Shown here piece by piece: positions 1 to 10,636 of a stretch of 64,000 nt of DNA. How positions within the stretch are numbered: the first letter of the stretch is position 1; each line of letters opens with the position of its first letter. Both the position numbers and the translations under genes were made by a program. Below the pieces are notes generated by a model, which saw only the letters and a program-made list of their open reading frames with translations, was not told the DNA's origin and did not search any database. Source of the DNA: Mesorhizobium loti R88b (lineage in GTDB: Bacteria; Pseudomonadota; Alphaproteobacteria; Rhizobiales; Rhizobiaceae); assembly GCF_013170845.1 (NCBI RefSeq), contig NZ_CP033367.1, positions 4,217,001 through 4,281,000 on the forward strand. The letters run 5' to 3'.

Positions 1-873
<873 letters not shown>

Positions 874-1069
874 CAGGCAATTCCTCCAAAAGGCGATTTT
901 TGCGCAAGCTTTCAGGTTTTGCCCTGGCGATCAACAGCTAGCTGGTTCCAGGCTTGGGCCAGTGCGGAGATTTTAATCCCAAACCGATTGAAACACCGCG
1001 ATTTGTCCAGCCAGCTTGACCGCGCCGGCACAGGTCATAAAAGGAACGGCCGACCCGAGGGATATCTGC

Positions 1070-3082
1070 ATGTTCACCAAGATCCTGATCGCCAATCGTG
1101 GCGAGATCGCCTGCCGCGTCATCAAGACGGCGCGCAAGATGGGTATTGCCACGGTCGCGGTCTATTCCGATGCCGATCGCGATGCCGTGCATGTCGAGAT
1201 GGCCGACGAAGCGGTGCATATCGGGCCGTCACCGGCGGCGCAGAGCTATCTCGTCCCTGAAAAGATCATCGCCGCCTGCAAGGAAACCGGGGCTCAGGCT
1301 GTGCATCCCGGTTACGGCTTCCTGTCGGAGCGCGCTGCTTTCTGCGAAGCGCTGGAAGCGGAAGGCATCGTCTTCATCGGGCCGAAGCCCAAGGCGATCA
1401 AGGCGATGGGCGACAAGATCGAATCGAAGAAATTCGCCAACGCGGCCAAGGTGTCGACTGTTCCGGGCTGGCTCGGCGTCATCGAGAATGCCGACCATGC
1501 CGAAAAGATCGCCGGCGAAATCGGCTATCCCGTGATGATCAAGGCCTCGGCCGGCGGCGGCGGTAAGGGCATGCGCATCGCCTGGGACCAGTCGGAAGTG
1601 CGCGACGGCTTCGACCGCGCGCGCTCGGAAGCCAAGAGCTCGTTCGGTGACGACCGTGTCTTCATCGAAAAGTTCGTCGTCGACCCTCGCCATATCGAGA
1701 TCCAGGTGCTGGCCGACGCACATGGCAACACACTCTATCTCGGCGAGCGCGAATGCTCGATCCAGCGCCGCAACCAGAAGGTGGCGGAAGAAGCGCCGTC
1801 GTCCTTCCTCGATGCCAAGACGCGCAAGGCGATGGGCGAACAGTCGGTGGCGCTGGCCAGGGCCGTCGACTACCAGAGCGCCGGCACGGTCGAGTTCATC
1901 GTCGACAAAGACAAGAACTTCTATTTCCTTGAAATGAATACACGATTGCAGGTCGAGCATCCGGTGACGGAGCTCGTCACCGGCATCGATCTGGTCGAAC
2001 AGATGATCCGCGTCGCCGCCGGCGAAAAGCTCGCCATCAAGCAGAGCGACGTCAAGCTGAAGGGCTGGGCGGTGGAAAGCCGGCTCTATGCCGAGGATCC
2101 CTATCGCAATTTCCTGCCGTCGATCGGCCGGCTGACGCGCTACCAGCCGCCAGAGGAAGGGAAACTCGGCGATATCGTTATCCGCAACGACACCGGCGTC
2201 ACCGAGGGCTCGGAGATTTCGATGTTCTACGATCCGATGCTGGCGAAGCTGTGCACCTGGGCGCCGACGCGCATCGAAGCGATCGATGCCATGTCGGAAG
2301 CGCTCGACAGTTTTGTGGTCGACGGTATCGAGCACAACATTCCGTTTCTAGCGGCGCTGATGCAGCACCCGCGCTGGCGGGAAGGGGCAATATCGACGGC
2401 ATTCATCGCCGAGGAATATCCCGACGGTTTCGCGCCGATCGTACCCAACAGCCAGGAAAAGGCCGTGCTGGCGTCGATCGTGACCGCGGTCGAACTGCTG
2501 CGCCGCGACCGGCTCGACCGGCTGGGCGGGCGGTTGGCGCCGCATTCGGGAGCGCTCAAGCGCGACTGGGTGGTGAAGATCGGCGAGGACTATCTCACCG
2601 CCTCCATTCTCGAAGGCATGATTTCCATCCCGATGGAGATCGACCTCTCGATCGACGGCGGCAAGGCGCTGACCGTTTCATCCGACTGGCGACCCGGCGA
2701 CCTGATCTGGCGCGGCACTGTTGGTAAGCGCACCGTCGTCGCCCAGATCCGGCCTGTCGCCAATGGCCTTCGCATCGCCTGGAAGGGCATGTCGGTGACC
2801 GCGCGCGCCATGCTGCCGCGCACCGCCGAGCTGGAACGGCTGATGCCGGAAAAGGTGGCGCCGGACACCTCGAACCTGCTGCTTTGCCCCATGCCTGGCC
2901 TCGTGGTGTCGATCGCCGTTGCCGTAGGCCAGGAGGTCAAGGCCGGTGAGACCTTGGCCGTGGTCGAGGCGATGAAGATGGAGAACGTGCTGCGTGCCGA
3001 ACGCGATCTCGTCGTGTCGAAGCTCAATGCGAAGCCGGGCGACAGCCTGGCGGTGGACGCCGTGATCATGGAATTCGCCTAG
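1070..3082 (+). CDS. pccA: Propionyl-CoA (acyl-CoA) carboxylase alpha subunit, biotin carboxylase plus biotin carrier
   Basis: Carboxylates biotin with ATP and bicarbonate and carries it on the same chain for transfer to acyl-CoA by a separate beta subunit. The protein is 670 aa. Order of parts: biotin carboxylase N-domain from residue 1 (FTKILIANRGEIACRVI), ATP-grasp with the GGGGKGM loop near residue 162, biotin carboxylase C-domain with EMNTRLQVEHPVTE, a middle BT-type linker region, and a C-terminal biotinyl domain with EAMKMEN. The biotinylated lysine is K636. Length and the BT-like middle region fit PccA better than AccC (about 450 aa). The start at 1070 is chosen by homology and a GAGGGA ribosome site; the frame is open further upstream. 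No beta subunit gene lies nearby, so the exact acyl-CoA substrate is inferred. Confidence 0.9.
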   Translation: MFTKILIANRGEIACRVIKTARKMGIATVAVYSDADRDAVHVEMADEAVHIGPSPAAQSYLVPEKIIAACKETGAQAVHPGYGFLSERAAFCEALEAEGIVFIGPKPKAIKAMGDKIESKKFANAAKVSTVPGWLGVIENADHAEKIAGEIGYPVMIKASAGGGGKGMRIAWDQSEVRDGFDRARSEAKSSFGDDRVFIEKFVVDPRHIEIQVLADAHGNTLYLGERECSIQRRNQKVAEEAPSSFLDAKTRKAMGEQSVALARAVDYQSAGTVEFIVDKDKNFYFLEMNTRLQVEHPVTELVTGIDLVEQMIRVAAGEKLAIKQSDVKLKGWAVESRLYAEDPYRNFLPSIGRLTRYQPPEEGKLGDIVIRNDTGVTEGSEISMFYDPMLAKLCTWAPTRIEAIDAMSEALDSFVVDGIEHNIPFLAALMQHPRWREGAISTAFIAEEYPDGFAPIVPNSQEKAVLASIVTAVELLRRDRLDRLGGRLAPHSGALKRDWVVKIGEDYLTASILEGMISIPMEIDLSIDGGKALTVSSDWRPGDLIWRGTVGKRTVVAQIRPVANGLRIAWKGMSVTARAMLPRTAELERLMPEKVAPDTSNLLLCPMPGLVVSIAVAVGQEVKAGETLAVVEAMKMENVLRAERDLVVSKLNAKPGDSLAVDAVIMEFA

Positions 3083-3138
3083 AGACTGTTTGGAAATTCT
3101 GCTCCGGCGGCCATCTGATGGCGTTTTCTGCGCTTCCG

Positions 3139-3178
3139 GTGCTCACGGACCCAAATGTCCGCTCCGCTCCGGTTCTCG
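3139..3178. repeat. 40-bp intergenic repeat, copy 1
   Basis: These 40 bases are identical to 48292-48331. They contain the segment GGACCCAAATGTCC. They lie in the 255-bp gap between pccA and dnaE. The bases just before it (a TGCGCTTCC stretch) are also shared with copy 2, except that copy 2 has an extra short palindrome between the two parts. From memory this is a dispersed intergenic repeat of Mesorhizobium genomes. It creates small open frames that should not be called genes. Confidence 0.8.
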
Positions 3179-3337
3179 AAACCACCATCATATGATTCGC
3201 CAGAGCGAATTTCGAAACAATCTCCGACGCCGGGTCGCGGAAGCCTGTGGCTGGCGATCGTTTGTGCTGGACTGGTATCGCCCGGTCCCGGACAATACAT
3301 TTGTATCGACTCAAGGCCTTCGGCAGCGCGAGAAACC

Positions 3338-6300
3338 ATGGCGGATGACAAACTTCCACGCGATCCCCTGAAGCGCGAAGCCGCGATCGCGGCCGCGCGG
3401 CCGGAGGTGCCGGCGCGGCCGTTCGTGCATCTGCGCGTGCATTCGGCCTATTCGCTGCTCGAGGGCGCGCTTCAACTCAGCAAAGTCGTCGGCCATGCGG
3501 TCAAGGACGAGGCGCCGGCCATCGCCGTCACCGATACAAACAATCTGTTCGGCGCGCTGGAGTTCGCGCAGAAGGCGGTGAAGGACGGCATCCAGCCGAT
3601 CATCGGTTGCCAGATCGCGCTCGCCTTTTCCGGTGAAAACAGCGACGGCCAGCGTGATCGCCGCCGCCAAGGGCCGGAAATGCGGCCGGTCGTCCTGCTC
3701 GCCGCGACCGAGGCCGGCTATTCCAATCTGGTTCGGCTTGTCAGCGGCGTCTACCTGGAAACACCGCCCGGTGAGGCGGTACACCTGACCACCGACACGC
3801 TGGTTGGTCGGGCCGACGGGCTGATCTGCCTCAGCGGCGGGCCGCGCGGCCCGATCGGCAACGCCTTGAAGGAGGATCGCCGCGATCTGGCCAAGACGCG
3901 GCTCCTGACGCTCAAGGCGCTGTTCGGCGACCGGCTTTATGTCGAACTGGATCGGGTCGCGGGCTACGACCGGGTCATCGAACATCAGACGATCGATCTC
4001 GCCTACAGGCACGAACTTCCGCTTGTTGCGACCAATGAGGCGTTTTTCTCCTCGCGCGACGATTATGACGCGCATGACGCGCTGATCGCCATCGCCGAGG
4101 GCTCGGTCGTTGCCGTCGACAACAGACGCCGGCTGTCGCCGGACAATTTCCTGCGCAGCCAGGCCGACATGGCAAAGCTGTTCGCCGACCTCCCGGAAGC
4201 GATCGACAACACGGTCGAGATCGCGCTGCGCTGTTCCTACTATCCAAAAACCCGCAGCCCGATCCTGCCGCGCTTCACCGGCGGCGATGCCTCCGACAAG
4301 GATGCGGCCGAAAAGGCAGAGGCCGCCGAACTCGCCCGCCAGGCGCGTGAGGGGCTCGACGCTCGGCTTGCGCTGCACGGGCCGACCCCTGGTTACACGG
4401 TCGAGCAGTATCGCGAGCGGCTCGAATTCGAGCTCGGCATCATCGAGAAGATGAAATTCCCGGGCTACTTCCTGATCGTTGCCGACTTCATCAAATGGGC
4501 CAAGGCGCAAGGCATTCCGGTCGGGCCGGGGCGTGGTTCGGGCGCCGGATCGCTGGTCGCCTATTCAACGACCATCACCGACATCGATCCGTTGCGCTTC
4601 TCGCTGCTGTTCGAGCGCTTCCTCAATCCGGACCGCGTGTCGATGCCCGACTTCGACATCGACTTCTGCCAGGACCGCCGCGAAGAGGTGATCCGCTACG
4701 TCCAGCAGAAATACGGCCGCGACCAGGTCGGACAGATCATCACCTTCGGTACGCTGCAGGCGCGCGCCGTGCTGCGCGACGTCGGCCGTGTGCTGCAGAT
4801 GCCTTATGGCCAGGTCGACAAGCTGTCCAAGATGGTGCCGCAGAACCCGGCCAATCCGGTCAAGCTCGCGGATGCCATCGCCAATGAGCCGCGCTTTGCC
4901 GAAGAGGCCGAGAGGGAGCCGATCGTCCAGACGCTGCTCGACATGGCGCAGAAGCTGGAAGGCCTCTACCGCCACGCCTCGACGCACGCCGCCGGCATCG
5001 TCATTGGCGACCGGCCGTTGTCGGAGCTGGTGCCGATGTACCGCGATCCGCGCTCGGACATGCCGGTCACCCAGTTCAACATGAAATATGTCGAGCAGGC
5101 TGGGCTGGTGAAGTTCGACTTCCTCGGCCTGAAGACGCTGACGGTGCTGGAAACGGCGGTCAAGCTGATCCGCCGCCGCGGCATCGACATCGATCTGGCG
5201 ACCATCCCGCTCGACGATCCCGACACCTACTCCATGCTGTCGCGCGGCGAGGTGGTCGGCGTGTTCCAGGTTGAAAGTGCCGGCATGCGCAAGGCGCTGA
5301 TCGGCATGCGGCCCGACTGTATCGAGGACATTATCGCGCTGGTTGCCCTTTATCGTCCGGGTCCGATGGAGAACATCCCGACCTACAACGCCAGAAAGCA
5401 TGGCGAGGAGGAGATGGCCTCGATCCATCCCAAGATCGACCATCTGGTGAAGGAGACGCAAGGCGTCATCGTCTACCAAGAACAGGTCATGCAGATCGCG
5501 CAGGAACTGTCCGGCTATTCGCTCGGCGAAGCCGATCTTTTGCGTCGCGCCATGGGCAAGAAGATCCGCGCCGAGATGGACAAGCAGCGCGAGCGCTTCG
5601 TCTCGGGTGCTGTGGAGCGCGGCGTCAACAAGCCGCAAGCCGACCTCATTTTCGATCTGCTGGCCAAGTTCGCCGACTATGGTTTCAACAAGTCGCATGC
5701 CGCCGCCTACGCTGTCGTCTCCTACCAGACCGCCTATCTCAAGGCGCATTATCCGGTCGAGTTCCTGGCGGCGTCGATGACGCTCGACATGGGCAACACC
5801 GACAAGCTGGCCGACTTCCGCCAGGACGCGTTGCGCCTCGGCATCGAGGTTCTGGCGCCGTCGGTGATGACGAGTTTTCGGCCTTTCGAGGTCGGCGAGA
5901 ACCGCATCTACTACTCGATGGCCGCTCTCAAAGGTGTCGGCGACGCGGCGGTCGAGCACATCGTCACTGTCCGTGGCGAAAAGCCGTTCAAGAATCTCGC
6001 CGATTTCTGCGAGCGGGTCGATCCCAAGATCGTCGGCAAGCGGGTCTTCGAAAGCCTGATCATGGCTGGCGCGCTTGACTGCTTCGGCCACGACCGCGCT
6101 GCGATGCTGGCCGGCGTCGAACGGATGATGGGGCTGGCGTCACTTGCCCAGCAGAATGCCGTTTCCGGCCAGGCCGACATTTTCGGGGCCTCGCTGGGCG
6201 CTCAGTCGCAGGCGCTCAATCTGCCGCCGACGGACCCATGGCTCGCCGCCGACCGGCTGCACCGCGAATTCCAGGTCATCGGCTTTTATCTCTCGGCCCA

Positions 6301-6865
6301 TCCGCTCGATGAATACAAGGCGGCGCTGCAGAAGATGCGGGTGCAAAACTGGGCGGAGTTCTCGGCGGCGGTCAAACGCGGCGCTTCCGCCGGCCGTCTG
6401 GCCGGCACGGTGACCAGCAAGCAGGAGCGCAAGACGCGCACCGGCAACAAGATGGGCGTGGTGGCCTTTTCCGACACGTCCGGCCAGTATGAGGCCGTGC
6501 TGTTTTCGGAAGGGCTGGCGCAGTACCGTGACCTCCTGGAAGCCGGCCGCTCCGTCGTCATCACCGTCGCGGCTGAGGACAGGCCCGAGGGTGTCAATTT
6601 GCGTATCAACTCGGTCCAGTCGCTGGAAGACGAGGCAAGCCGCATCCAGAAGGCGCTGCGGATTTTCGTCAGGAACGATGGGCCAGCCTCGATCATTCAA
6701 TCCCAGCTTACCCAGCGCGGCGAAAGCCAGGTGAGCATTATCGTGATCAAGGAAGAAGCGCAGGGCGAGGTCGAGATTGCCTTGCAGGGCGGCTACCGCG
6801 TCTCGCCACAGATCGCCTCGGCGATGCGCGCCGTGCCTGGCGTGGTCGAAGTGGAGCTGGTGTGA
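3338..6865 (+). CDS. dnaE: DNA polymerase III alpha subunit (replicative polymerase)
   Basis: Catalytic subunit of the chromosomal replicase. The protein is 1175 aa, close to other DnaE1 proteins (about 1160). An N-terminal PHP domain opens with FVHLRVHSAYSLLEGA. The polymerase core carries GPGRGSGAGSLVAY and the PDFDIDF motif, whose D438 and D440 match the catalytic aspartates of family C polymerases. Further landmarks are RHASTHAAGIVI, FNKSHAAAYA, a helix-hairpin-helix region and a C-terminal OB domain (AGTVTSKQERKTRTGNKMGV). The start at 3338 (MADDKLP) gives family-like length; the frame stays open about 60 codons upstream, but that part runs through the repeat and is not conserved-looking. 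It is separated by about 50 bp from the channel gene downstream. Confidence 0.96.
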   Translation: MADDKLPRDPLKREAAIAAARPEVPARPFVHLRVHSAYSLLEGALQLSKVVGHAVKDEAPAIAVTDTNNLFGALEFAQKAVKDGIQPIIGCQIALAFSGENSDGQRDRRRQGPEMRPVVLLAATEAGYSNLVRLVSGVYLETPPGEAVHLTTDTLVGRADGLICLSGGPRGPIGNALKEDRRDLAKTRLLTLKALFGDRLYVELDRVAGYDRVIEHQTIDLAYRHELPLVATNEAFFSSRDDYDAHDALIAIAEGSVVAVDNRRRLSPDNFLRSQADMAKLFADLPEAIDNTVEIALRCSYYPKTRSPILPRFTGGDASDKDAAEKAEAAELARQAREGLDARLALHGPTPGYTVEQYRERLEFELGIIEKMKFPGYFLIVADFIKWAKAQGIPVGPGRGSGAGSLVAYSTTITDIDPLRFSLLFERFLNPDRVSMPDFDIDFCQDRREEVIRYVQQKYGRDQVGQIITFGTLQARAVLRDVGRVLQMPYGQVDKLSKMVPQNPANPVKLADAIANEPRFAEEAEREPIVQTLLDMAQKLEGLYRHASTHAAGIVIGDRPLSELVPMYRDPRSDMPVTQFNMKYVEQAGLVKFDFLGLKTLTVLETAVKLIRRRGIDIDLATIPLDDPDTYSMLSRGEVVGVFQVESAGMRKALIGMRPDCIEDIIALVALYRPGPMENIPTYNARKHGEEEMASIHPKIDHLVKETQGVIVYQEQVMQIAQELSGYSLGEADLLRRAMGKKIRAEMDKQRERFVSGAVERGVNKPQADLIFDLLAKFADYGFNKSHAAAYAVVSYQTAYLKAHYPVEFLAASMTLDMGNTDKLADFRQDALRLGIEVLAPSVMTSFRPFEVGENRIYYSMAALKGVGDAAVEHIVTVRGEKPFKNLADFCERVDPKIVGKRVFESLIMAGALDCFGHDRAAMLAGVERMMGLASLAQQNAVSGQADIFGASLGAQSQALNLPPTDPWLAADRLHREFQVIGFYLSAHPLDEYKAALQKMRVQNWAEFSAAVKRGASAGRLAGTVTSKQERKTRTGNKMGVVAFSDTSGQYEAVLFSEGLAQYRDLLEAGRSVVITVAAEDRPEGVNLRINSVQSLEDEASRIQKALRIFVRNDGPASIIQSQLTQRGESQVSIIVIKEEAQGEVEIALQGGYRVSPQIASAMRAVPGVVEVELV

Positions 6866-6917
6866 TCGCCGCTGTTGGCAGGCGTCGGCATCTGCCGCTC
6901 GTGTCATCGCGATCGGC

Positions 6918-7721
6918 ATGAAGGTAGCGGAGAAGGAAGCACCGCAGGGCGACTCCGTATTGGTGCGGCTGCGCCAAAGGCTGCGCGAACTCTACCATGG
7001 GCGCACACCCGCCGCCTTCCGGTTTCAGGTGGCTGCAATCGTCATCGATCTGGCCGTCATCGCTTTCTTCATAGCGACACCGGTCATCCAGCAATCGGCC
7101 TCGTTCCTGTGGCTGGACTATGCCGTGGCGGCGCTCGTCGGCGCCGATCTGATTGCCAGGCTGCTGGCCTCCAACGACATGCTGCGCCTGATGAAGCAGC
7201 CGACCTCCTGGGTGGATGTCTTCATCCTGTTGACGCTGCTGATGCCGACGGCGCTCGCCAATCTCGGCTTTTTGCGCATCCTGCGGCTATGGTCGCTGTC
7301 GCGCAGCGGTTCGATCTGGCGGCATTTCGAGATGCGTGGGCTGAGACCCTGGCGCGAGGCGAGCCACGCGGTGATCAACCTGTTGACGTTTCTTTTCGTC
7401 ATCACCGGCTTTGTCTACACCTTCTTCTTCCGCAACGGAGCCGGGCTGGAAAACTACGTCGACGCGCTGTATTTCACCGTCGCCACCGTGACCACGACCG
7501 GTTTTGGCGACATCGTGCTGCCGGGAATGGCCGGCAAGCTGACGGCGATCGTCACCATGATCATAGGCATATCGCTGTTTGTCAGGCTGGCGCAGGCGAT
7601 TTTCCGACCGGCCAAGGTGTTCTTTCCTTGTCCGCAATGCGGATTGCAGCGACACGAGCCGGATGCGGTGCATTGCAAGGCCTGCGGGCATCTCCTCAAT
7701 ATACCCGACGACGGAAGCTAA
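6918..7721 (+). CDS. Ion channel of the voltage-gated potassium type with C-terminal zinc ribbon
   Basis: A 267-aa inner-membrane protein with about six hydrophobic segments. The last pair flanks the pore motif TVTTTGFGD, a selectivity-filter signature of potassium channels. An S4-like helix with spaced arginines (LRILRLWSLSRSGS) precedes the pore helices, as in voltage-gated channels. The cytoplasmic tail ends in a cysteine cluster, CPQCG then CKACG twelve residues on, which reads as a zinc ribbon. The start at 6918 (MKVAEKEAP) follows the dnaE stop by 52 bp, so the gene may be transcribed with dnaE. A link to DNA replication is not implied. Potassium selectivity is inferred from the filter only. 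Confidence 0.85.
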   Translation: MKVAEKEAPQGDSVLVRLRQRLRELYHGRTPAAFRFQVAAIVIDLAVIAFFIATPVIQQSASFLWLDYAVAALVGADLIARLLASNDMLRLMKQPTSWVDVFILLTLLMPTALANLGFLRILRLWSLSRSGSIWRHFEMRGLRPWREASHAVINLLTFLFVITGFVYTFFFRNGAGLENYVDALYFTVATVTTTGFGDIVLPGMAGKLTAIVTMIIGISLFVRLAQAIFRPAKVFFPCPQCGLQRHEPDAVHCKACGHLLNIPDDGS

Positions 7722-7733
7722 CCGGCGGCGACG

Positions 7734-8615
7734 CTACGATGCCGCCACTTCAGCCGCTTGCACCGGCTTGCGCTGCAGATTGAGCAGATTGCCCATCAGG
7801 ATCAGCAGCGCGCCACCGGCGGTGAAGGCGTCGATCTGTTCCTTGTAGAGCAGCCAGCCGACCAGCGCCGATAGAGGCACGCGCAGGAAATCCATGGGCG
7901 AAATGATGGTCGCGTCGGCATAGGTGAGCGCGCGGGCCATGCAGAAATGTGACGACATGCCGGTGAAGGCAATCAGCAGGATCCACGGCCAGAGTTCAAG
8001 CGATGGGGTGCGCCATACGTAGAGCGCCGGGATGAGGCCGACCGCCGACTGGATGATCAACATCCAGAAGATGATGCGCACGACGCTGTCAGTCCGCGTC
8101 AGCGATTTGACCAGCACCAGGGAGATGCCGAAGCAGACCGCGGCGCCCAGTACGATCAGATGCCCCGGATCGACCGCGTTGACGCCGGGACGGACGATGA
8201 CCACCACACCGATCAGGCCGAGCACGACCGACGCAAGCTTGGGACGGCTGAGCCTCTCGCCGAGAAAAGTCACCGCCAGGATTGCTGTCCAGATCGGCGT
8301 GGTGAATTCGATCGAGATCAGCACCGCCAGCGGGATCAGCGTCAGGGCGTAGAGCCATGCCGCCTGGCCGCTGTAGTGGACGACGTTGCGGGCGATATGG
8401 GCGAGGGGACGCTGCGTGCGCATCGCCGCAAAGCCGCCGCTCGTCAGCACCAGCGGCAACAGGATGAAGAAGCCGATCACCGAGCGCAGTTCAAGCACCT
8501 GGAAGACGTTGAGTTCGGCTGTCGTGGCGCGGCCGGCGATCGACATCCCCAGGAAGGACGTGATCGACAGCGCCATCCAGAACGCAGCCTTGGGGATCGA
8601 GGGGGTGGGTGCCAT
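7734..8615 (-). CDS. DMT superfamily transporter (EamA family)
   Basis: A 293-aa inner-membrane protein with about ten hydrophobic helices arranged as two repeats, the EamA layout. Landmarks are GRATTAELNVFQVLELRSVIGFF in the first repeat and PLSALVGWLLYKEQ near the end of the second. Members export metabolites or amino acids; the substrate here cannot be read from sequence. The start at 8615 (MAPTPSIPKAAFW) is chosen because the open frame upstream looks non-coding. It converges on the channel gene, with stops 12 bp apart, so each probably needs its own terminator. Confidence 0.85.
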   Translation of the reverse strand: MAPTPSIPKAAFWMALSITSFLGMSIAGRATTAELNVFQVLELRSVIGFFILLPLVLTSGGFAAMRTQRPLAHIARNVVHYSGQAAWLYALTLIPLAVLISIEFTTPIWTAILAVTFLGERLSRPKLASVVLGLIGVVVIVRPGVNAVDPGHLIVLGAAVCFGISLVLVKSLTRTDSVVRIIFWMLIIQSAVGLIPALYVWRTPSLELWPWILLIAFTGMSSHFCMARALTYADATIISPMDFLRVPLSALVGWLLYKEQIDAFTAGGALLILMGNLLNLQRKPVQAAEVAAS

Positions 8616-8783
8616 GGCTGTTATCTCGCAGGCCGGCGCTTTTGCCGCAATCGCTAGCCGATGTATTCTTCTAGGCCAGCTGCCACGGCCTGCTTGCGGC
8701 GCTGGTGGAACCTGATACGGGCGCGGGCGTTGACTCCCCATATTTTATCCCTGCTGCCTTTCCATATCGACAAGGAGAGTTTT

Positions 8784-9290
8784 ATGAGACGATACGCGCA
8801 AGTCGCGCTTGCTGGCTGCCTGGTGATTGCCGCGGGCGCAGCTCATGCCGACGAGACCAAATTTCTCCAGTCGTTCAAGGGTAATTTCGCCGGCAAGGGC
8901 ACTGTCCAGGTCACCACGGATGTGCCGAACGTCAGCGTGTCCTGCAGCTTCAAGTCGAATGCGACCTCGACCTCGCTCTCGCTGGATGGCAATTGCCGTG
9001 GTCTCGTTGTTGTGTCGCGCGCCATCAGCGCCAATCTGAAGGTCACAGGGGCGAAGTACAGCGGCGTCTATGTCGGATCTCGCACCGGGCCGGCACAGCT
9101 GAATGGCAGCCGGTCGGGCAACGCGATCAATCTCGGCATCCGCTGGGCGAAGGACGTCAACGGTGATCGCAAGGCCAAGATGACGGTCGAGAAGCGAGGC
9201 GAGAACGGGATCCGGCTGACGGTCATCGATACCGATCCGAAAACCGGCAAGAGCGTGGTGACGAGCAGGATCGATCTGACGCGCGTCTAA
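8784..9290 (+). CDS. Small secreted protein of unknown function
   Basis: Unrecognised 168-aa protein. The first 22 residues (MRRYAQVALAGCLVIAAGAAHA) are a clear Sec signal peptide with an AxA-like cleavage site. The mature part is rich in Ser, Thr, Gly and Asn with alternating hydrophobic residues, suggesting a small beta-rich periplasmic domain, and has two cysteines that could pair. The start is well defined by the ribosome site AAGGAGAG at 8772-8779. It converges on dinB (gap 23 bp). No operon partner is visible. Confidence 0.8.
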   Translation: MRRYAQVALAGCLVIAAGAAHADETKFLQSFKGNFAGKGTVQVTTDVPNVSVSCSFKSNATSTSLSLDGNCRGLVVVSRAISANLKVTGAKYSGVYVGSRTGPAQLNGSRSGNAINLGIRWAKDVNGDRKAKMTVEKRGENGIRLTVIDTDPKTGKSVVTSRIDLTRV

Positions 9291-9313
9291 CTAGCTCATC
9301 GCTGCATCCGGCA

Positions 9314-10630
9314 TCAGTCTTCCAGCGGCTCCGGCGGGTGGGCATCGCGGCCCCTGCCGAACGTATAGCCGGTTTCCACCGCCTTGCGGCCGAACTTGTC
9401 GCGCAGCGCATCGATGGCGCCTTCGGCCATGGCGCGCTTGCGCGACTGCACGTCGACCAGATCCGGCGGGTCGGCCTTGTCGTCATCGGAGAGATCGCTG
9501 ACGCCGATGCCGAGCAAGCGAAATTTTGTCCCGTCAGTCTCCTTGCGCAGAAGCTCCACTCCGGTCTGAAAGATGCGGTCCGCGAGCCGGGTCGGGTCGC
9601 CGAGCTGGCGGTTGCGCGTGCGCAGCTTGAAATCCTGGGTCTTCAGCTTCAGCACCACCGTGCGCCCGGCAATGCCTGACTTTTTCAGCCGCGCCGAGAC
9701 CTTTTCCGAAAGGCCCCTCAGCACCGCGACCAGCTCTTCCAGCGACGCGATGTCGGTGTCGAAGGTTGTTTCGGCCGATACGCTCTTGGCATCCTGGTCG
9801 GGGTCGACGCGGCGCACATCCTCACCACGTGACAGGCGGTAGAGCCGGTCGCCCATCACGCCGTAGCGGCGCATCAGGTCACCACGCTCCATCTTCTGAA
9901 GCTGCCCAATGGTGCGGATGCCGTCGCGCTCCAGCGTGGCGTTGAACGCCTTGCCGACGCCCCAGATCATGGTCACCGGCTGCTCGGCCAGGAAACCGAC
10001 CGCCTCGGCCTCGCCAATGACCGAAAAGCCGCGTGGCTTGCGGAAGTCCGAGGCGATCTTGGCGAGGAATTTGCAATAGGAAAGCCCGGCCGAAACGGTG
10101 ATGCCGATCTCCTTCTCGACCGCCAGGGCAAAGCGCGCCAGCACCACCGCCGGCGGCAGGCCGTGCAGCCGTTCGGTGCCGGCGAGGTCGAGAAACGCCT
10201 CGTCGATCGACAGCGGCTCGACCAGCGGCGTTAGCGCCTGCATCATGGCGCGAACCTCGCGGCCGACGCGAACATATTTTTCCATGTTGGGCGGGATCAC
10301 GACCGCCTCGGGGCAGGCTTCCAGCGCCTTGAACATCGGCATGGCCGAGCGCACACCCCGGATGCGGGCGATGTAGCATGCGGTGGAGACCACGCCGCGC
10401 TTGCCGCCGCCAATGATCAGCGGCTTGTCCTTGAGCGCCGGGTTGTCGCGCTTTTCGATCGCCGCGTAGAAGGCGTCGCAATCGATATGGGCCAGATGCA
10501 GCCGGTATAGCTCCGGATGGCGGGCAAGGCGAGGGCTGCCGCAGCGCTCACAGCGGCGCGTCTCACTGCGCTGAAACGTCAGGCAGTCACGGCAAAAACC
10601 GTGATCGGGATTGTTGACAGGGGCCGCCAT
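9314..10630 (-). CDS. dinB: DNA polymerase IV (Y family) with N-terminal zinc ribbon
   Basis: Error-prone translesion polymerase of the SOS response. The protein is 438 aa. The catalytic palm starts with [17 protein letters not shown] and carries [11 protein letters not shown], which supply the metal-binding acidic residues. The finger/thumb HhH region ([20 protein letters not shown]) and the little-finger domain ([10 protein letters not shown] onward) follow. Before the palm is an extra segment with CxxC-x10-CxxC (Cys13, 16, 27 and 30), probably a zinc ribbon, absent from E. coli Pol IV. The start at 10630 is chosen because an SOS box lies directly upstream; an in-frame ATG at 10642 falls inside that box. 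Expected regulation: LexA repression. Confidence 0.93.
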   Translation of the reverse strand: MAAPVNNPDHGFCRDCLTFQRSETRRCERCGSPRLARHPELYRLHLAHIDCDAFYAAIEKRDNPALKDKPLIIGGGKRGVVSTACYIARIRGVRSAMPMFKALEACPEAVVIPPNMEKYVRVGREVRAMMQALTPLVEPLSIDEAFLDLAGTERLHGLPPAVVLARFALAVEKEIGITVSAGLSYCKFLAKIASDFRKPRGFSVIGEAEAVGFLAEQPVTMIWGVGKAFNATLERDGIRTIGQLQKMERGDLMRRYGVMGDRLYRLSRGEDVRRVDPDQDAKSVSAETTFDTDIASLEELVAVLRGLSEKVSARLKKSGIAGRTVVLKLKTQDFKLRTRNRQLGDPTRLADRIFQTGVELLRKETDGTKFRLLGIGVSDLSDDDKADPPDLVDVQSRKRAMAEGAIDALRDKFGRKAVETGYTFGRGRDAHPPEPLED

Positions 10631-10636
10631 CACTGC

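Noticed and set aside
1229..2335. 368-codon open frame antisense to pccA
   Set aside because: Arg/Asp/His-rich translation without domains; it mirrors the GC-biased third positions of pccA, which is well supported.
3155..3337. Upstream extension of dnaE
   Set aside because: The frame passes through the 40-bp repeat; DnaE similarity begins after 3338.
4565..6091. 508-codon open frame antisense to dnaE
   Set aside because: Frame artefact of high GC; opposite the catalytic core of dnaE, no recognisable motifs.
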